A program made the position numbers and the translations under genes. The notes beneath the pieces were generated by a model. The model was not told the origin of the DNA, searched no databases, and saw only the letters and a program-made list of their open reading frames with translations. A DNA stretch of 64,000 nucleotides, taken from NCBI RefSeq assembly GCF_014648995.1, contig NZ_BMSE01000009.1, positions 1-64,000 of the forward strand, in the 5' to 3' direction. The DNA comes from Streptomyces massasporeus (lineage in GTDB: Bacteria; Actinomycetota; Actinomycetes; Streptomycetales; Streptomycetaceae). This document shows, piece after piece, positions 1-8,478 of the stretch. Position 1 is the stretch's first letter. Each line of letters opens with the position of its first letter.

Positions 1-20
1 GCCGCCGAACAATTTTTGGG

Positions 21-52
21 AAAACCCCCGCATCTTCGGATGCGGGGGTTTT
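21..52. terminator. Perfect hairpin with UUCG loop, likely terminator
   Basis: A perfect 14-bp stem (left arm 21-34, right arm 39-52) closes a TTCG tetraloop. The right arm ends in TTTT, so it can act as an intrinsic terminator for a gene upstream of the window. The four A residues opening the left arm would give the same shape on the other strand. The gene being terminated is outside the window. Confidence 0.8.
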
Positions 53-72
53 CTGCGTTTAAGCTCGAATCC

Positions 73-717
73 ATGCGCTATGACCTCGTGATTTTCGACA
101 ACGACGGCGTGCTCGTCGACAGTGAGCCCATTTCCAACCGGTTGCTCGCGGCGTACCTCACCGAACTGGGGCACCCCACCTCCTACGAGGAGTCCATTCG
201 GGACTACATGGGGTCGGCGATGCACCGCATTCACGAGCTGGTCCTAGAGCGGACCGGACAGCGGTTGCCGCAGGACTTCGACGACGTCTTTCACACACGG
301 GTGTTCACGGCCTTCGAGCAGGAACTCGTGGCCGTGGCCGGGGCCTCCGAGGTGCTGGAGAAGCTGGCCGCTGACGGGGTGCCGTACTGCGTGGCGTCCT
401 CCGGGAGCCATGAGCGAATTCGCGTGGGGCATCGGACCACCGGGCTCGACCGGTGGTTCGACGAGGAGCGGATCTTCAGCTCGCAGGACGTCGGGCGGGG
501 CAAGCCGGCCCCTGATCTCTTCCTGTACGCGGCTGAGCGGATGGGGGTCGCGCCGCAGCGGTGCGTCGTCGTCGAGGACAGTCCGCTGGGGGTGCAGGCG
601 GCAGTCGCAGCCGGCATGGACGTGTACGGGTTCACCGCCATGACGCCCGCGGAGAAGCTCGCCGGGGCCACCCGGCTCTTCTCCGGCATGGGGGAGTTGC
701 TCGACCTGCTGGTGTGA
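73..717 (+). CDS. HAD-superfamily hydrolase, beta-phosphoglucomutase-like
   Basis: The 214-residue protein starts with the HAD motif I, DNDGVLVDSEP, in which the first Asp is the expected phosphoaspartyl nucleophile. Motif II is the VASSGSHERI segment, motif III the Lys in GKPAPDLFL, and motif IV the VVEDSPLGVQAA segment. The alpha-helical cap between motifs I and II and the overall length fit the phosphoglucomutase/phosphatase (subfamily IA) group. Those enzymes dephosphorylate or isomerise small phosphorylated metabolites in the cytoplasm; the substrate cannot be read from sequence. The open frame extends upstream into the terminator hairpin, so ATG 73, directly before the conserved core, is the sensible start. 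No strong ribosome binding site is visible. Confidence 0.88.
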   Translation: MRYDLVIFDNDGVLVDSEPISNRLLAAYLTELGHPTSYEESIRDYMGSAMHRIHELVLERTGQRLPQDFDDVFHTRVFTAFEQELVAVAGASEVLEKLAADGVPYCVASSGSHERIRVGHRTTGLDRWFDEERIFSSQDVGRGKPAPDLFLYAAERMGVAPQRCVVVEDSPLGVQAAVAAGMDVYGFTAMTPAEKLAGATRLFSGMGELLDLLV

Positions 718-806
718 GCCGTTCCCGACGACCAGGCCGAAGCTGAGGAGAATTCATCTTTGGCTGGATCTACCCACGGGTAGGCCTGGGCCCTACGCTC
801 GCCGCC

Positions 807-2027
807 ATGACTGATGTGCTGCGGCGCGGCAGGGGCTCGTTGGCGTTCAGCTTCCTGGTGCAGGGTGTCGCCTTCGCTCTGCTCGTGACGAGGATCCCGG
901 CCATCCAGGACCGGTACGGGGTTTCCGACGCGCTGCTGCCCGCGTTTCTGGCGGCCGTGCCGATCCTCGCCGGGGTCGGGAGCGTGACCACTGAGCGGTT
1001 GGTGAAGCGGGTACGGCCGAGCCGGCTGCTGCGGTGGTCCCAGCCCGTGGTGCTGCTGGCGCTGCTCGGCGTCGGGGCCGGGGAGCGGATGGTGGAGCTC
1101 GGGATCGCGCTTGCGGCCTTCGGTCTCGCCGTCGGCGTGCTGGACGCGTCGATGAACATGCTCGGGGTGAGCCTGCAGCGGTCGTACGGGCGCAGCATCA
1201 TGCTCAGTTTCCACGCGGCGTACAGCCTGGGCGGGATCGTCGGGGCGTCGCTGGCGTGGGTGGGGGCGCACTGGCATCTGGCGTTGTGGGTGTCGTACCT
1301 GCCGGTCGTGCTGGTGCTGCTGCCGGCCGTGCTGGTGGGGAGCCGGTGGTACGTCGACGACCGGGGCGGTGCGGCGGGCGAGGCGGAGGAGCCGGCCGGG
1401 GAGGGCCAGGTCCTCGTCTTCAAGTGGCTGTTGCCGCTGTGTCTGGTGATGACGGTCGCGTACATCGGGGACTCGACGGTCTCCAACTGGAGTGCCAAGT
1501 ACCTCCAGGACGTGCTCGGGAGCTCGGAGCAGATGGCGACCGTGCCGTACAACGTGTACATGGTCACGACGCTGCTGGGGCGGACGATCGGGGACCTCGG
1601 GGTGCGGCGGTTCGGGGCCGTGGCGGTCGTGCGGGCCGGGGCGCTGGTCGCGGCGGGTGGGTTCGCCGTGGTGGCGGGGGCGCCGGGGGCGTGGGTCGGG
1701 ATGCTGGGGTTCACGCTGTTGGGGCTGGGGTTGTGCGTGCTGGTGCCGCAGACGTTCGCGGCGGCCGGGAGGCTGTTCCCGGGGGCGTCGGACGCGGCCG
1801 TCGCGCGGCTGAATGTCTTCAACTATGTGGGGTTCTTGATCGGTTCGCCGTTGGTGGGGGCGCTCGGGGATCTGTGGAGCTACCGCGGGGCCATGCTCGT
1901 GCCGATGGTGTTGGTGCTGGTGACGCTGGTGTACGCCCGTTCGTTCGCGGCTCAACCGGACCGATACGGTGGCGGGCATGAGCGGCCGCGCACAGCTGAT
2001 GTGGGACGAGGCAGTAACGGGCTATGA
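807..2027 (+). CDS. MFS transporter
   Basis: A 406-residue integral membrane protein with about twelve hydrophobic segments, consistent with the major facilitator superfamily. The first helix begins near residue 12 (LAFSFLVQGVAFALL), and a charged loop around residues 180-205 (rich in Gly, Ala and Glu) separates the two six-helix halves. The SLGGIVGASL segment in helix 5 resembles the family of small-molecule efflux or sugar/fucose-type permeases. The C-terminal 16 codons overlap the start of the downstream deacetylase gene by 50 bases in another frame, which suggests translational coupling. Substrate unknown. The start at ATG 807 lies just before the first helix. Confidence 0.85.
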   Translation: MTDVLRRGRGSLAFSFLVQGVAFALLVTRIPAIQDRYGVSDALLPAFLAAVPILAGVGSVTTERLVKRVRPSRLLRWSQPVVLLALLGVGAGERMVELGIALAAFGLAVGVLDASMNMLGVSLQRSYGRSIMLSFHAAYSLGGIVGASLAWVGAHWHLALWVSYLPVVLVLLPAVLVGSRWYVDDRGGAAGEAEEPAGEGQVLVFKWLLPLCLVMTVAYIGDSTVSNWSAKYLQDVLGSSEQMATVPYNVYMVTTLLGRTIGDLGVRRFGAVAVVRAGALVAAGGFAVVAGAPGAWVGMLGFTLLGLGLCVLVPQTFAAAGRLFPGASDAAVARLNVFNYVGFLIGSPLVGALGDLWSYRGAMLVPMVLVLVTLVYARSFAAQPDRYGGGHERPRTADVGRGSNGL

Positions 2028-3150
2028 CTTCGGTCCCGGGCACCCGATGGACCCGGTCCGGCTCGCCCTGACCCGGAGACTGGTCGACGCCTTCGGGCTG
2101 GACCGTGAGGTGGAGGTCGTCGCCGCGAAGGCGGCCGGGGAGTCGACGCTGCGGCTCGTCCACCGCCAGGACTACATCGGTGCGGTGAAGGCCGCGTCGG
2201 CGGATCCGGGGGCGGCGGACCAGTCGTACGGGCTGGGGACGATGGACGATCCGGCGTTCGCCGGGATGCACGAGGTGTCGTCGCTGATCGCCGGGCAGTC
2301 GGTGGGGGCGGCGGAGGCCGTGTGGCGGGGTGAGGCGCTGCACGCGGTGAACTTCGCGGGCGGGCTGCACCACGCGATGCCGGGCGGTGCGTCCGGGTTC
2401 TGCATCTACAACGACGCCTCGCTGGCGATCGCGCGGCTGCTGGAGCTCGGGGCGGAGCGGGTCGCGTACATCGACGTCGACGTGCATCACGGGGACGGGG
2501 TCCAGGCGGCGTTCTGGGAGGACCCTCGGGTGCTGACGATCTCGCTGCACGAGCATCCCCAGACGCTGTTCCCGCAGACCGGGTGGCCGGAGGAGACCGG
2601 GGCGGACTCCGCGGAGGGGTCGGCGGTGAACGTGGCGCTGCCGGCCGGGACGGGCGACGCGGGGTGGCTGCGGGCGTTCCACGCGGTCGTGCCGGAGCTG
2701 ATCGCCGACTTCCGGCCTCAGGTGCTGGTGACGCAGCACGGGGCCGACACGCACTTCGAGGATCCGCTGGCGCACCTGGCGGTGTCGCTGGACGCGCAAC
2801 GGGCGGTGCAGGTGGCCTGTCACGACCTGGCGCACGAGTACGCCGACGGGCGGTGGGTGGCCCTGGGCGGGGGCGGTTACGCGGTGGTCGACGTGGTGCC
2901 GCGCTCCTGGACGCACCTGGTGGCGATCGCGGCCGGGCGGGCCGTGGAGCCCGAGGCGATGATCCCCGAGGGCTGGCGTCAGGAAGTGTTCGCGAAGACG
3001 CGGCAGTTGGCCCCGGCGCGGATGACGGACGGGCGCTGGCCCGTGGCCTGGTCGGGCTGGGACGAGGGGTACGACCCGGCGGACCGGCTGGACCAGGCGG
3101 TGCTGGCGACCCGGCGGGCGGCGTTCCCGCTGCGGGGGCTGCTGGCGTGA
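1978..3150 (+). CDS. AcuC/histone-deacetylase-family protein
   Basis: A 390-residue member of the arginase/deacetylase fold family that includes AcuC and class I/II histone deacetylases. The zinc and catalytic motifs are visible: GGLHHAMPGGASGFCIYND (catalytic His pair), YIDVDVHHGDG (metal-binding Asp and His) and QHGADTHFEDPL (second metal Asp), plus GGGGY near the C-terminus. Such bacterial enzymes remove acyl groups from lysines, for example on acetyl-CoA synthetase, or from small amines. ATG 1978 gives the conserved start MSGRAQLMWDE; a GTG at 1969 is possible. The gene overlaps the MFS gene upstream by 50 bases and the two probably form one transcript. Confidence 0.9.
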   Translation: MSGRAQLMWDEAVTGYDFGPGHPMDPVRLALTRRLVDAFGLDREVEVVAAKAAGESTLRLVHRQDYIGAVKAASADPGAADQSYGLGTMDDPAFAGMHEVSSLIAGQSVGAAEAVWRGEALHAVNFAGGLHHAMPGGASGFCIYNDASLAIARLLELGAERVAYIDVDVHHGDGVQAAFWEDPRVLTISLHEHPQTLFPQTGWPEETGADSAEGSAVNVALPAGTGDAGWLRAFHAVVPELIADFRPQVLVTQHGADTHFEDPLAHLAVSLDAQRAVQVACHDLAHEYADGRWVALGGGGYAVVDVVPRSWTHLVAIAAGRAVEPEAMIPEGWRQEVFAKTRQLAPARMTDGRWPVAWSGWDEGYDPADRLDQAVLATRRAAFPLRGLLA

Positions 3151-3177
3151 GGGAGTGCCGGCGGGCGTAGGCCGACC

Positions 3178-4050
3178 GTGCGGTGTTCGCGGGTTCTCGG
3201 GACAGGGGGAGTTCCGGTCACGCACGATCTTCTTGTGCTGACCACCGAAGCCCTGCGTGCGCATCTGGTGGGCGCTCGGCTCGCCGGGACCGTGGCGACC
3301 TCGCGGGAGGAGAGCCTGCGCAGTTACCGGCTCTTCGCCGCCCGGGACCCCCGGGTGCTGCTCGGTATCGATCCCGAAGGTGCCTGGGGGCAGCGGGAGT
3401 TGATCGAGCTGATGGCGGACCGGTGTGGTGTTTCGGCCGATTACCGGTTGGTTTCCGGCCAGGACGTGATCGATCCGGAGCGGACCCTGGCGGCTCTGGA
3501 CGCCTTCGCGGAACGTCTCGCCGAGGCCGCCGGGCGGGGTGCTCCCGTGCTTCTCGGGACCGGGCACCCGCATCGGCTGCTCGGCTTCTACGGCGCTCTG
3601 GCAGACGCGCTGTCGGCGGCTGGATGTGCCGTTCTCACCCCGGCGCAGGGTCGCCGTGTCGACATAACGACCCGGTTCGGCCTACGCACGTACAACCTCG
3701 ACTACGTACGAGGAGTCGCGCTGGTGCGGACCCCGGGCGTGGAACGCCCCGGTTGTGAGCCCGGCGCACATACGCACTCACCTCTCCCGGTTCGTACCGT
3801 ACTGGCCGCTTGTGCGGAGGCCGGCGGGCCCCTTCCGGAGCTGGTGATCGGGGACCACGGGTGGGTCTGCGGGGCAGGTCAGCTGGGGTTCGAGGCCATC
3901 GGGCCGGCCGATACGGACGACCCGGCGCTGTTCGTGGGGGAGGCCGAGGGGTCCGTGGCCGTGGCCGTTCCACTTGATGACGGCGTGCGGTCCGATTACT
4001 ACCTGCCGCTTACCCGCTACGTACTCAATCGGGCGTGTCTGTCACAGTAG
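3178..4050 (+). CDS. Conserved actinobacterial protein, putative phosphatase
   Basis: A 290-residue soluble protein following acuC by 27 bases on the same strand. I recognise it as a conserved Streptomyces protein that usually accompanies this neighbourhood and is often labelled 'phosphatase', but I see no diagnostic phosphatase motif that I can defend. The sequence has an alternating alpha/beta pattern with a GTGHPHRLLGFYGAL segment around residue 125 and a well-conserved LVIGDHGWVCGAGQLGFEAIG segment around residue 235, suggesting a nucleotide- or ligand-binding fold. The GTG start at 3178 is chosen from the reading frame; GTG 3235 is a possible internal alternative. Function unassigned. 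Confidence 0.6.
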   Translation: MRCSRVLGTGGVPVTHDLLVLTTEALRAHLVGARLAGTVATSREESLRSYRLFAARDPRVLLGIDPEGAWGQRELIELMADRCGVSADYRLVSGQDVIDPERTLAALDAFAERLAEAAGRGAPVLLGTGHPHRLLGFYGALADALSAAGCAVLTPAQGRRVDITTRFGLRTYNLDYVRGVALVRTPGVERPGCEPGAHTHSPLPVRTVLAACAEAGGPLPELVIGDHGWVCGAGQLGFEAIGPADTDDPALFVGEAEGSVAVAVPLDDGVRSDYYLPLTRYVLNRACLSQ

Positions 4051-4179
4051 GCCGCCGATGGGTGCACCTCTTCCCCACTCGCATCACTGGCACCTACATT
4101 GGGGAGTGAGCACGCAGCGACGAAGAGTCACCGGAAGGGGAAGCCGGTGGCCGTCGAGTGCGGAAGGTTCAGGTGTGTC

Positions 4180-4392
4180 ATGGCTGCAGCTGGCGAGAGG
4201 CCTCTGAACGAGGTTCAGTTCCTTACCGTGGCGGAAGTCGCCTCGGTGATGCGAGTGTCGAAGATGACCGTGTACCGGCTGGTGCACAGCGGTCATCTGC
4301 CCGCGATCCGTGTGGGGCGGTCCTTCCGCGTCCCGGAGCAAGCGGTTCACGAGTACCTCCGCGAGAGTTACGTGGGGGTGGAAACCGCCTGA
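4180..4392 (+). CDS. BldC/excisionase-like MerR-type DNA-binding protein
   Basis: A 70-residue protein composed almost entirely of a MerR-like winged helix-turn-helix (helix_turn_helix excisionase family). The core reads FLTVAEVASVMRVSKMTVYRLVHSG, followed by the wing HLPAIRVGRSFRVPEQAV and a short tail. The same architecture is found in the developmental regulator BldC, and this protein is a paralogue of that class in Streptomyces rather than a phage excisionase: there is no integrase or phage gene nearby. The open frame runs 27 codons upstream, but ATG 4180 matches the compact family length. It is probably transcribed separately from the preceding gene, since 129 bases separate them. Confidence 0.85.
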   Translation: MAAAGERPLNEVQFLTVAEVASVMRVSKMTVYRLVHSGHLPAIRVGRSFRVPEQAVHEYLRESYVGVETA

Positions 4393-4546
4393 CGGCAGGG
4401 TCGGGGCGATCCCCACAGGGCACTCGGGATCCCCCCGGCCTCCTCGATTACGACCTCAGCGCTCGGACGGGTAGGCTGGCCCCTCGTAGGTCGTATGGGC
4501 CCATGGCGCCCAAACACCGAGTGATGAGAAGTGAGCGAGGGTAGTC

Positions 4547-4645
4547 GTGGGCTCTGTTATCAAGAAGCGGCGCAAGCGGATGGCGAAGAAGAAGCACCGC
4601 AAGCTGCTCAAGCGCACGCGCGTTCAGCGTCGCAACAAGAAGTAA
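4547..4645 (+). CDS. bS22-like small ribosomal protein (AURKAIP1/COX24 domain)
   Basis: This 32-residue, extremely basic protein was read directly from the DNA because it is too short for routine gene callers. It starts at GTG 4547, preceded by the purine-rich GAGCGAGGG, and reads MGSVIKKRRKRMAKKKHRKL, ending KRTRVQRRNKK before TAA. This is the AURKAIP1/COX24 motif found in the mycobacterial 30S protein bS22, which sits near the decoding site. It is followed within 33 bases by a strong terminator, so it is probably a single-gene, highly expressed unit. Confidence 0.88.
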   Translation: MGSVIKKRRKRMAKKKHRKLLKRTRVQRRNKK

Positions 4646-4677
4646 GTTCGCGACGCGCGAGCCGCGAAAGCGTTGCT

Positions 4678-4707
4678 GTGGCCCCCCACCCACCGGTGGG
4701 GGGCCAC
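4678..4707. terminator. Strong hairpin downstream of the bS22-like gene
   Basis: A perfect 13-bp GC-rich stem (4678-4690 with 4695-4707) around a CACC loop lies 33 bases after the stop codon of the bS22-like gene. There is no long T tract, which is usual for Streptomyces hairpin terminators. Confidence 0.8.
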
Positions 4708-4874
4708 ACGCATATCCGCCTCGGGACCCGCGGCCGCGGCCCCGCGCTCCTGCGTCCGGCTGCTTCGGTCACTTCGCGCATCGGGCGGTCATCACAGCGC
4801 AACGACAACCCGCTAAGTTGGCCCCACGGGGGAACGCGGCGGGGGCAAGACGTTCTGGAAGGAAGGCGCTGATC

Positions 4875-5936
4875 TTGGGCAAGGTCGTGCTCGTGACCGG
4901 AGTGGCCCGCCAGCTGGGGGGCCGGTTCGTCAGGCGGATCCAGCGGGACCCCGAGGTGGACCGGGTCGTCGCCGTGGACGCGGTGCCGCCCGAGCACCAT
5001 CTGGGCGGCGCGGACTTCATCCAGGCCGACATCCGGCAGCCCGGGATCGCGAGGGTGCTCGCCGAGACGGGCGCCGACACGATCGTCCACCTGGACGTGA
5101 CGGGCACACCGCTGGGCAGCGGCAACCGTGCCTCCCTGAAGGAGACCAACGTCATCGGCACCATGCAGCTGCTCGGTGCCTGTCAGAAGTCCCCGTCCGT
5201 GCGACGGCTGGTCGTGAAGTCCAGCACGAACGTCTACGGCTCCGCGCCCCGCGACCCGGCCGTGTTCACCGAGACGACCCCGCCCAAGTCCCTGCCCAGC
5301 GGCGGCTTCGCCAAGGACACCGTCGAGGTCGAGGGCTATGTCCGCGGCTTCGCGCGCCGCCGGCCCGACGTGGCCGTGTGTGTGCTGCGGTTCGCCAACA
5401 TCCTGGGCCCGACCGCGGACACCCCGCTCGTCTCGTACTTCGCGCTGCCGGTCCTGCCGACGGTGTTCGGCTACGACCCGCGGCTGCAGTTCGTGCACGA
5501 GGACGACGTGATCGAGGTGCTGCGGATCGGCTCGCACGAGCCCCGGCGGGGCACGCTCAACAGCGGCACCTTCAACATCGCCGGCGACGGTGTGCTGCTG
5601 CTCTCCCAGTGCTCCCGGCGCCTCGGGCGGCCCACGGTGCCGCTGCTGCTGCCGGCCGTCACCTGGGCGGGCTCGCTGGTGCGTACGCTGGGCATGACGG
5701 ACTTCTCGCCCGAGCAGATCCGGCTGCTCACACACGGCCGGGTGGTGGCCACGGGCCAGATGCGCGAGACGCTGGGATTCCAGCCCAAGTACACGACCGC
5801 GGAGACGTTCGCGGACTTCGCCCGCAGCCAGGGCCCCGGACTTCTTCCGCCGGAGGCCCTTGCGGGGGCCGTCGACCGGATCGCCGACTCGCCCCTCGCG
5901 GGCGGCGGACACTCCCCGACGCAGAGCGCCAACTGA
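4875..5936 (+). CDS. NAD-dependent epimerase/dehydratase-family protein (extended SDR)
   Basis: A 353-residue Rossmann-fold protein. The N-terminus MGKVVLVTGVARQLGG carries a TGxxxxxGG variant of the SDR dinucleotide motif, followed by an acidic residue at the end of the second strand (VVAVD). SSTNVYGSAPRDP corresponds to the active-site Ser strand. The canonical YxxxK pair is not obvious: the corresponding region reads GGFAKDTVEVEGY, so catalysis may differ or be lost. TTG 4875 is the start; it follows AGGAAGG and the frame upstream is not conserved-looking. The stop is 14 bases before the acyltransferase gene, and the two probably act together in lipid or envelope metabolism, which is inference. 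Confidence 0.82.
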   Translation: MGKVVLVTGVARQLGGRFVRRIQRDPEVDRVVAVDAVPPEHHLGGADFIQADIRQPGIARVLAETGADTIVHLDVTGTPLGSGNRASLKETNVIGTMQLLGACQKSPSVRRLVVKSSTNVYGSAPRDPAVFTETTPPKSLPSGGFAKDTVEVEGYVRGFARRRPDVAVCVLRFANILGPTADTPLVSYFALPVLPTVFGYDPRLQFVHEDDVIEVLRIGSHEPRRGTLNSGTFNIAGDGVLLLSQCSRRLGRPTVPLLLPAVTWAGSLVRTLGMTDFSPEQIRLLTHGRVVATGQMRETLGFQPKYTTAETFADFARSQGPGLLPPEALAGAVDRIADSPLAGGGHSPTQSAN

Positions 5937-5950
5937 GGAGCGCATCAACG

Positions 5951-7006
5951 ATGGCGGACGCCAAGGTCATTCCGTTCGACGACGACCGGTCCCGCGGGAG
6001 CGCCGTGCAGCGCCCGCAGCGGCGCCGGGGCGCCGGGAACCGCCGCTCGGGCGCGGAGTCCGTGCCGGTACGCGAGGTGCAGCCCCTGCCCACCAGGGCC
6101 GTTCCGCAGGATGATGTTCCTGTGACTTCCGATGAACAGCCGCCGGAGCCTTCCCGGGACGGCGAGGGCGGGCTGGAACGGCGGATCGCGGGCGGCCTGG
6201 CCTTCCTGCGCCGCCGCCTCACCGGGGACTACGAGGTCGACGACTTCGGCTACGACGAGGAACTCACCGACCAGGTCCTGATGTCCCTGCTGCGCCCGCT
6301 GTACGACACGTACTTCCGGGTCGAGGTGAAGGGCATCGAGAACATCCCGTCCGAGGGCGGTGCCCTGATCGTCGCCAACCACTCCGGCACACTGCCGATG
6401 GACGGCCTGATGATGCAGGTCGCCGTGCACGACAACCACCCGGCGGGCCGGCATCTGCGGCTCCTCGCCGCCGACCTGGTGTTCATGCTGCCGGTGGTCA
6501 ACGAGCTGGCCCGCAAGCTGGGTCACACCCTGGCGTGCGCCGAGGACGCGTCCCGGCTGCTGGAGCAGGGCGAGCTGGTCGGGGTGATGCCGGAGGGCTT
6601 CAAGGGGCTGGGCAAGCCCTTCGCGGACCGCTACAAGCTCCAGCGCTTCGGCCGCGGCGGTTTCGTCTCGACGGCGCTGCGCGCGGGGACGCCGATCGTG
6701 CCCTGCTCGATCGTCGGGGCGGAGGAGATCTACCCGATGATCGGCAATGCCAAGACGGTCGCGCGGCTGCTGGGCTTCCCGTACTTCCCGATCACGCCCA
6801 CCTTCCCGTGGCTCGGGCCGCTCGGGGCGATCCCGCTGCCGACCAAGTGGACGATCCAGTTCGGCGAGCCGATCCCCACGGACGGCTATCCGCCGGAGGC
6901 GGCCGAGGACCCGATGCTGATGTTCAACCTGACCGACCAGGTCAGGGAGCAGATCCAGCACACGCTGTACAAGCTGCTGGTGCAGCGGAGGTCGGTGTTC
7001 TTCTGA
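5951..7006 (+). CDS. Lysophospholipid acyltransferase family protein (PlsC-like)
   Basis: A 351-residue protein with a variable charged N-terminal 85 residues and a PlsC domain from about residue 110. The acyltransferase signature appears as VANHSGTLPMDG (catalytic His with a downstream Asp) and the later MPEGFKGLGKPF segment matches the phosphate-binding PEGxR-type motif. These enzymes transfer acyl chains from acyl-CoA or acyl-ACP to a lysophospholipid at the membrane. It follows the SDR gene by 14 bases in an operon. The last 36 bases, encoding KLLVQRRSVFF and the stop, are exactly duplicated 143 bases downstream. Confidence 0.88.
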   Translation: MADAKVIPFDDDRSRGSAVQRPQRRRGAGNRRSGAESVPVREVQPLPTRAVPQDDVPVTSDEQPPEPSRDGEGGLERRIAGGLAFLRRRLTGDYEVDDFGYDEELTDQVLMSLLRPLYDTYFRVEVKGIENIPSEGGALIVANHSGTLPMDGLMMQVAVHDNHPAGRHLRLLAADLVFMLPVVNELARKLGHTLACAEDASRLLEQGELVGVMPEGFKGLGKPFADRYKLQRFGRGGFVSTALRAGTPIVPCSIVGAEEIYPMIGNAKTVARLLGFPYFPITPTFPWLGPLGAIPLPTKWTIQFGEPIPTDGYPPEAAEDPMLMFNLTDQVREQIQHTLYKLLVQRRSVFF

Positions 7007-7149
7007 CGCCGACGTTCGCAACAGCCGGCCGGTCGCTCGGAGCCGCCGGACGGAGTCCGGCGCAGCTGTCCGAAGCCCGCGGAGCGGTGCGAGGGCAGCA
7101 GACAGGAGGGGCCAAGCTGCTGGTGCAGCGGAGGTCGGTGTTCTTCTGA
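6971..7149 (+). repeat. 36-bp direct repeat of the acyltransferase 3' end
   Basis: Bases 6971-7006, the last eleven codons and stop of the acyltransferase gene, recur identically at 7114-7149. The copies are 143 bases apart and 107 bases of unrelated sequence lie between them. The second copy is in a different frame relative to the gene and has no start of its own. Duplication of a gene's 3' end flanking a short insert is what is left by integration of an element or by a local duplication. Confidence 0.92.
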
Positions 7150-7180
7150 ACCTGCCCGCGTATTGAGCCGGCCCGCGTAC

Positions 7181-7222
7181 GGCGTTGGGGGCGCCCCTTG
7201 CCGAAGGGGCGCCCCCAACGCC
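7181..7222. terminator. Bidirectional hairpin terminator
   Basis: A perfect 19-bp stem (7181-7199 with 7204-7222) around a GCCG loop sits between the convergent acyltransferase and rsbN genes, five bases from the rsbN stop codon. Its position serves both transcripts. Confidence 0.9.
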
Positions 7223-7227
7223 GCTGT

Positions 7228-8478
7228 CTAGTCCGCGTCCTCGCTGTCGATGCCCAGGCCGGGCAGCAGTCCGGGCAGGAGCGGGGGGAGCGTCACATCC
7301 GGCTCGGGGACGGGTGTGTGGCCCTCCGCCGACGGAGAGGTGCTCGCCTCGCCGTCCTTGCCCTTCGGCGGGTCGAGGAGGCCGCCGGTGTTGCCGCCGA
7401 GCAGGCCGTCACCGTCGCTGCCGGAGCCGGTCGAGCGGCTGGGGCCGCCGCTGCCGGTGCGGCCCTCGTCGCTGGGCCTGCCGCCGCTGTCGCTGGGGCG
7501 GGCCGAGCGGTCGGTGCCGGAGGAGCCACTGGGGGCCGACTCGGAGGCGCCGCGCCGCTTGCCGTCGCCGCCGCTCGTGGCCGGGGGCTCGGGCAGCAGG
7601 GACTGCAGCGGGGCGACGTCCTCGTCTATGGCGTCGAACACGGACGACACCTGCTCGCTGACGTCCCCGAGCTGGACGGGCAGTCGCTCGCGCAGTTCGC
7701 CCCAGGCCTCGCGGTGGGAGCGGGAGAACGCGGACAGGGCCTGGATGGGGCCCAGCGAGTCCGGGTCGCGCTCGTACGCCTCGCTCAGCAGCCGGTGGCC
7801 CTCCGACGCGTCGTGCCGCATCCCGGACAGGGCACGGCGGATCTCGCCGAGGGACTCGTGGTCCAGGGGGCCGCTGCGGCCGCGTTCCATCAGGCGGCGT
7901 GCCTCGCTGAGCCGGGTGGAGGCGTGGTCGAGGTAGACCCGGCCGCGCTCGTCCGACCCGTCGGCGAGGCCGAGCGTGACGTCCTCGATGCCGCGCTTGA
8001 GGCCGTAGAGCGAGTCGCCGGGCAGGGCGTCCGAGCTGGCGGCGGAGACTCCGCCGAAGGCGCTCGCGGCCACCCCTACGCTGAGTCCGCCCGCGGTGAG
8101 GCCCTTGGCGAGCCGGGAACGCGGCCGGAACTTCTTCAGCGAACTCGCGCGGTGCGCGCCGCGAGCCCGGGATCGCTGCTCGGGGACCGCGCTGTCCGTC
8201 GCCCCGCCGCCCGCGGTGCCCTCCTGGAGCATGGCCTCGAAAGCGGCCACCAGCTGGGCCCGCTGGACGACCTTGACCTCGGGGTCGAGCTCCGGCTTGG
8301 GCAGCGCGCCGAGCCCCGAGGCGAGCGCCAGATGGCGGTCCTGCTCGCTCGGTTCCGCGGCCGCCGGGGCCGGTGCCGATCCTTCGGGCTGCCCGGCCGC
8401 CGTGCCCTGCTCGGGCTGCTCCTCCAGGGCCTGGGCGAAGGCGTTCGCCCGCCGGTGCGCCGATACGTTCGCGATCAC
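7228..8478 (-). CDS. rsbN: Anti-sigma factor RsbN for sigma-BldN
   Basis: A 416-residue single-pass membrane protein directly downstream of bldN. The N-terminal ~110 residues (ANAFAQALEE and onward) form the cytoplasmic sigma-binding part. A positively charged stretch (KKFRPRSRLAKG) precedes one hydrophobic helix at about 125-147, then comes a DUF5667-like helical domain (DALPGDSLYGLKRGIEDV) and a long low-complexity Ser/Gly/Pro tail. In Streptomyces RsbN holds sigma-BldN inactive until development. GTG 8478 is preferred because GAGAGGAGG sits 8 bases upstream; the in-frame GTG at 8487 overlaps that ribosome site. Transcription probably depends on BldN itself through the promoter at 8609-8637. 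Confidence 0.92.
   Translation of the reverse strand: MIANVSAHRRANAFAQALEEQPEQGTAAGQPEGSAPAPAAAEPSEQDRHLALASGLGALPKPELDPEVKVVQRAQLVAAFEAMLQEGTAGGGATDSAVPEQRSRARGAHRASSLKKFRPRSRLAKGLTAGGLSVGVAASAFGGVSAASSDALPGDSLYGLKRGIEDVTLGLADGSDERGRVYLDHASTRLSEARRLMERGRSGPLDHESLGEIRRALSGMRHDASEGHRLLSEAYERDPDSLGPIQALSAFSRSHREAWGELRERLPVQLGDVSEQVSSVFDAIDEDVAPLQSLLPEPPATSGGDGKRRGASESAPSGSSGTDRSARPSDSGGRPSDEGRTGSGGPSRSTGSGSDGDGLLGGNTGGLLDPPKGKDGEASTSPSAEGHTPVPEPDVTLPPLLPGLLPGLGIDSEDAD

Noticed and set aside
1..20. 3' end of a tRNA or gene before the first terminator
   Set aside because: Twenty bases are too few and show no CCA or recognisable T-arm; nothing can be supported.
291..1979. Long minus-strand frames opposite the HAD and MFS genes
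   Set aside because: Low-complexity Arg/His/Pro-rich products typical of antisense shadows in high-GC DNA; both plus-strand genes have clear family motifs.
4099..4392. Phage excisionase
   Set aside because: The helix-turn-helix matches the excisionase profile, but no integrase or phage gene is close and the BldC-like form is a normal chromosomal regulator in Streptomyces.
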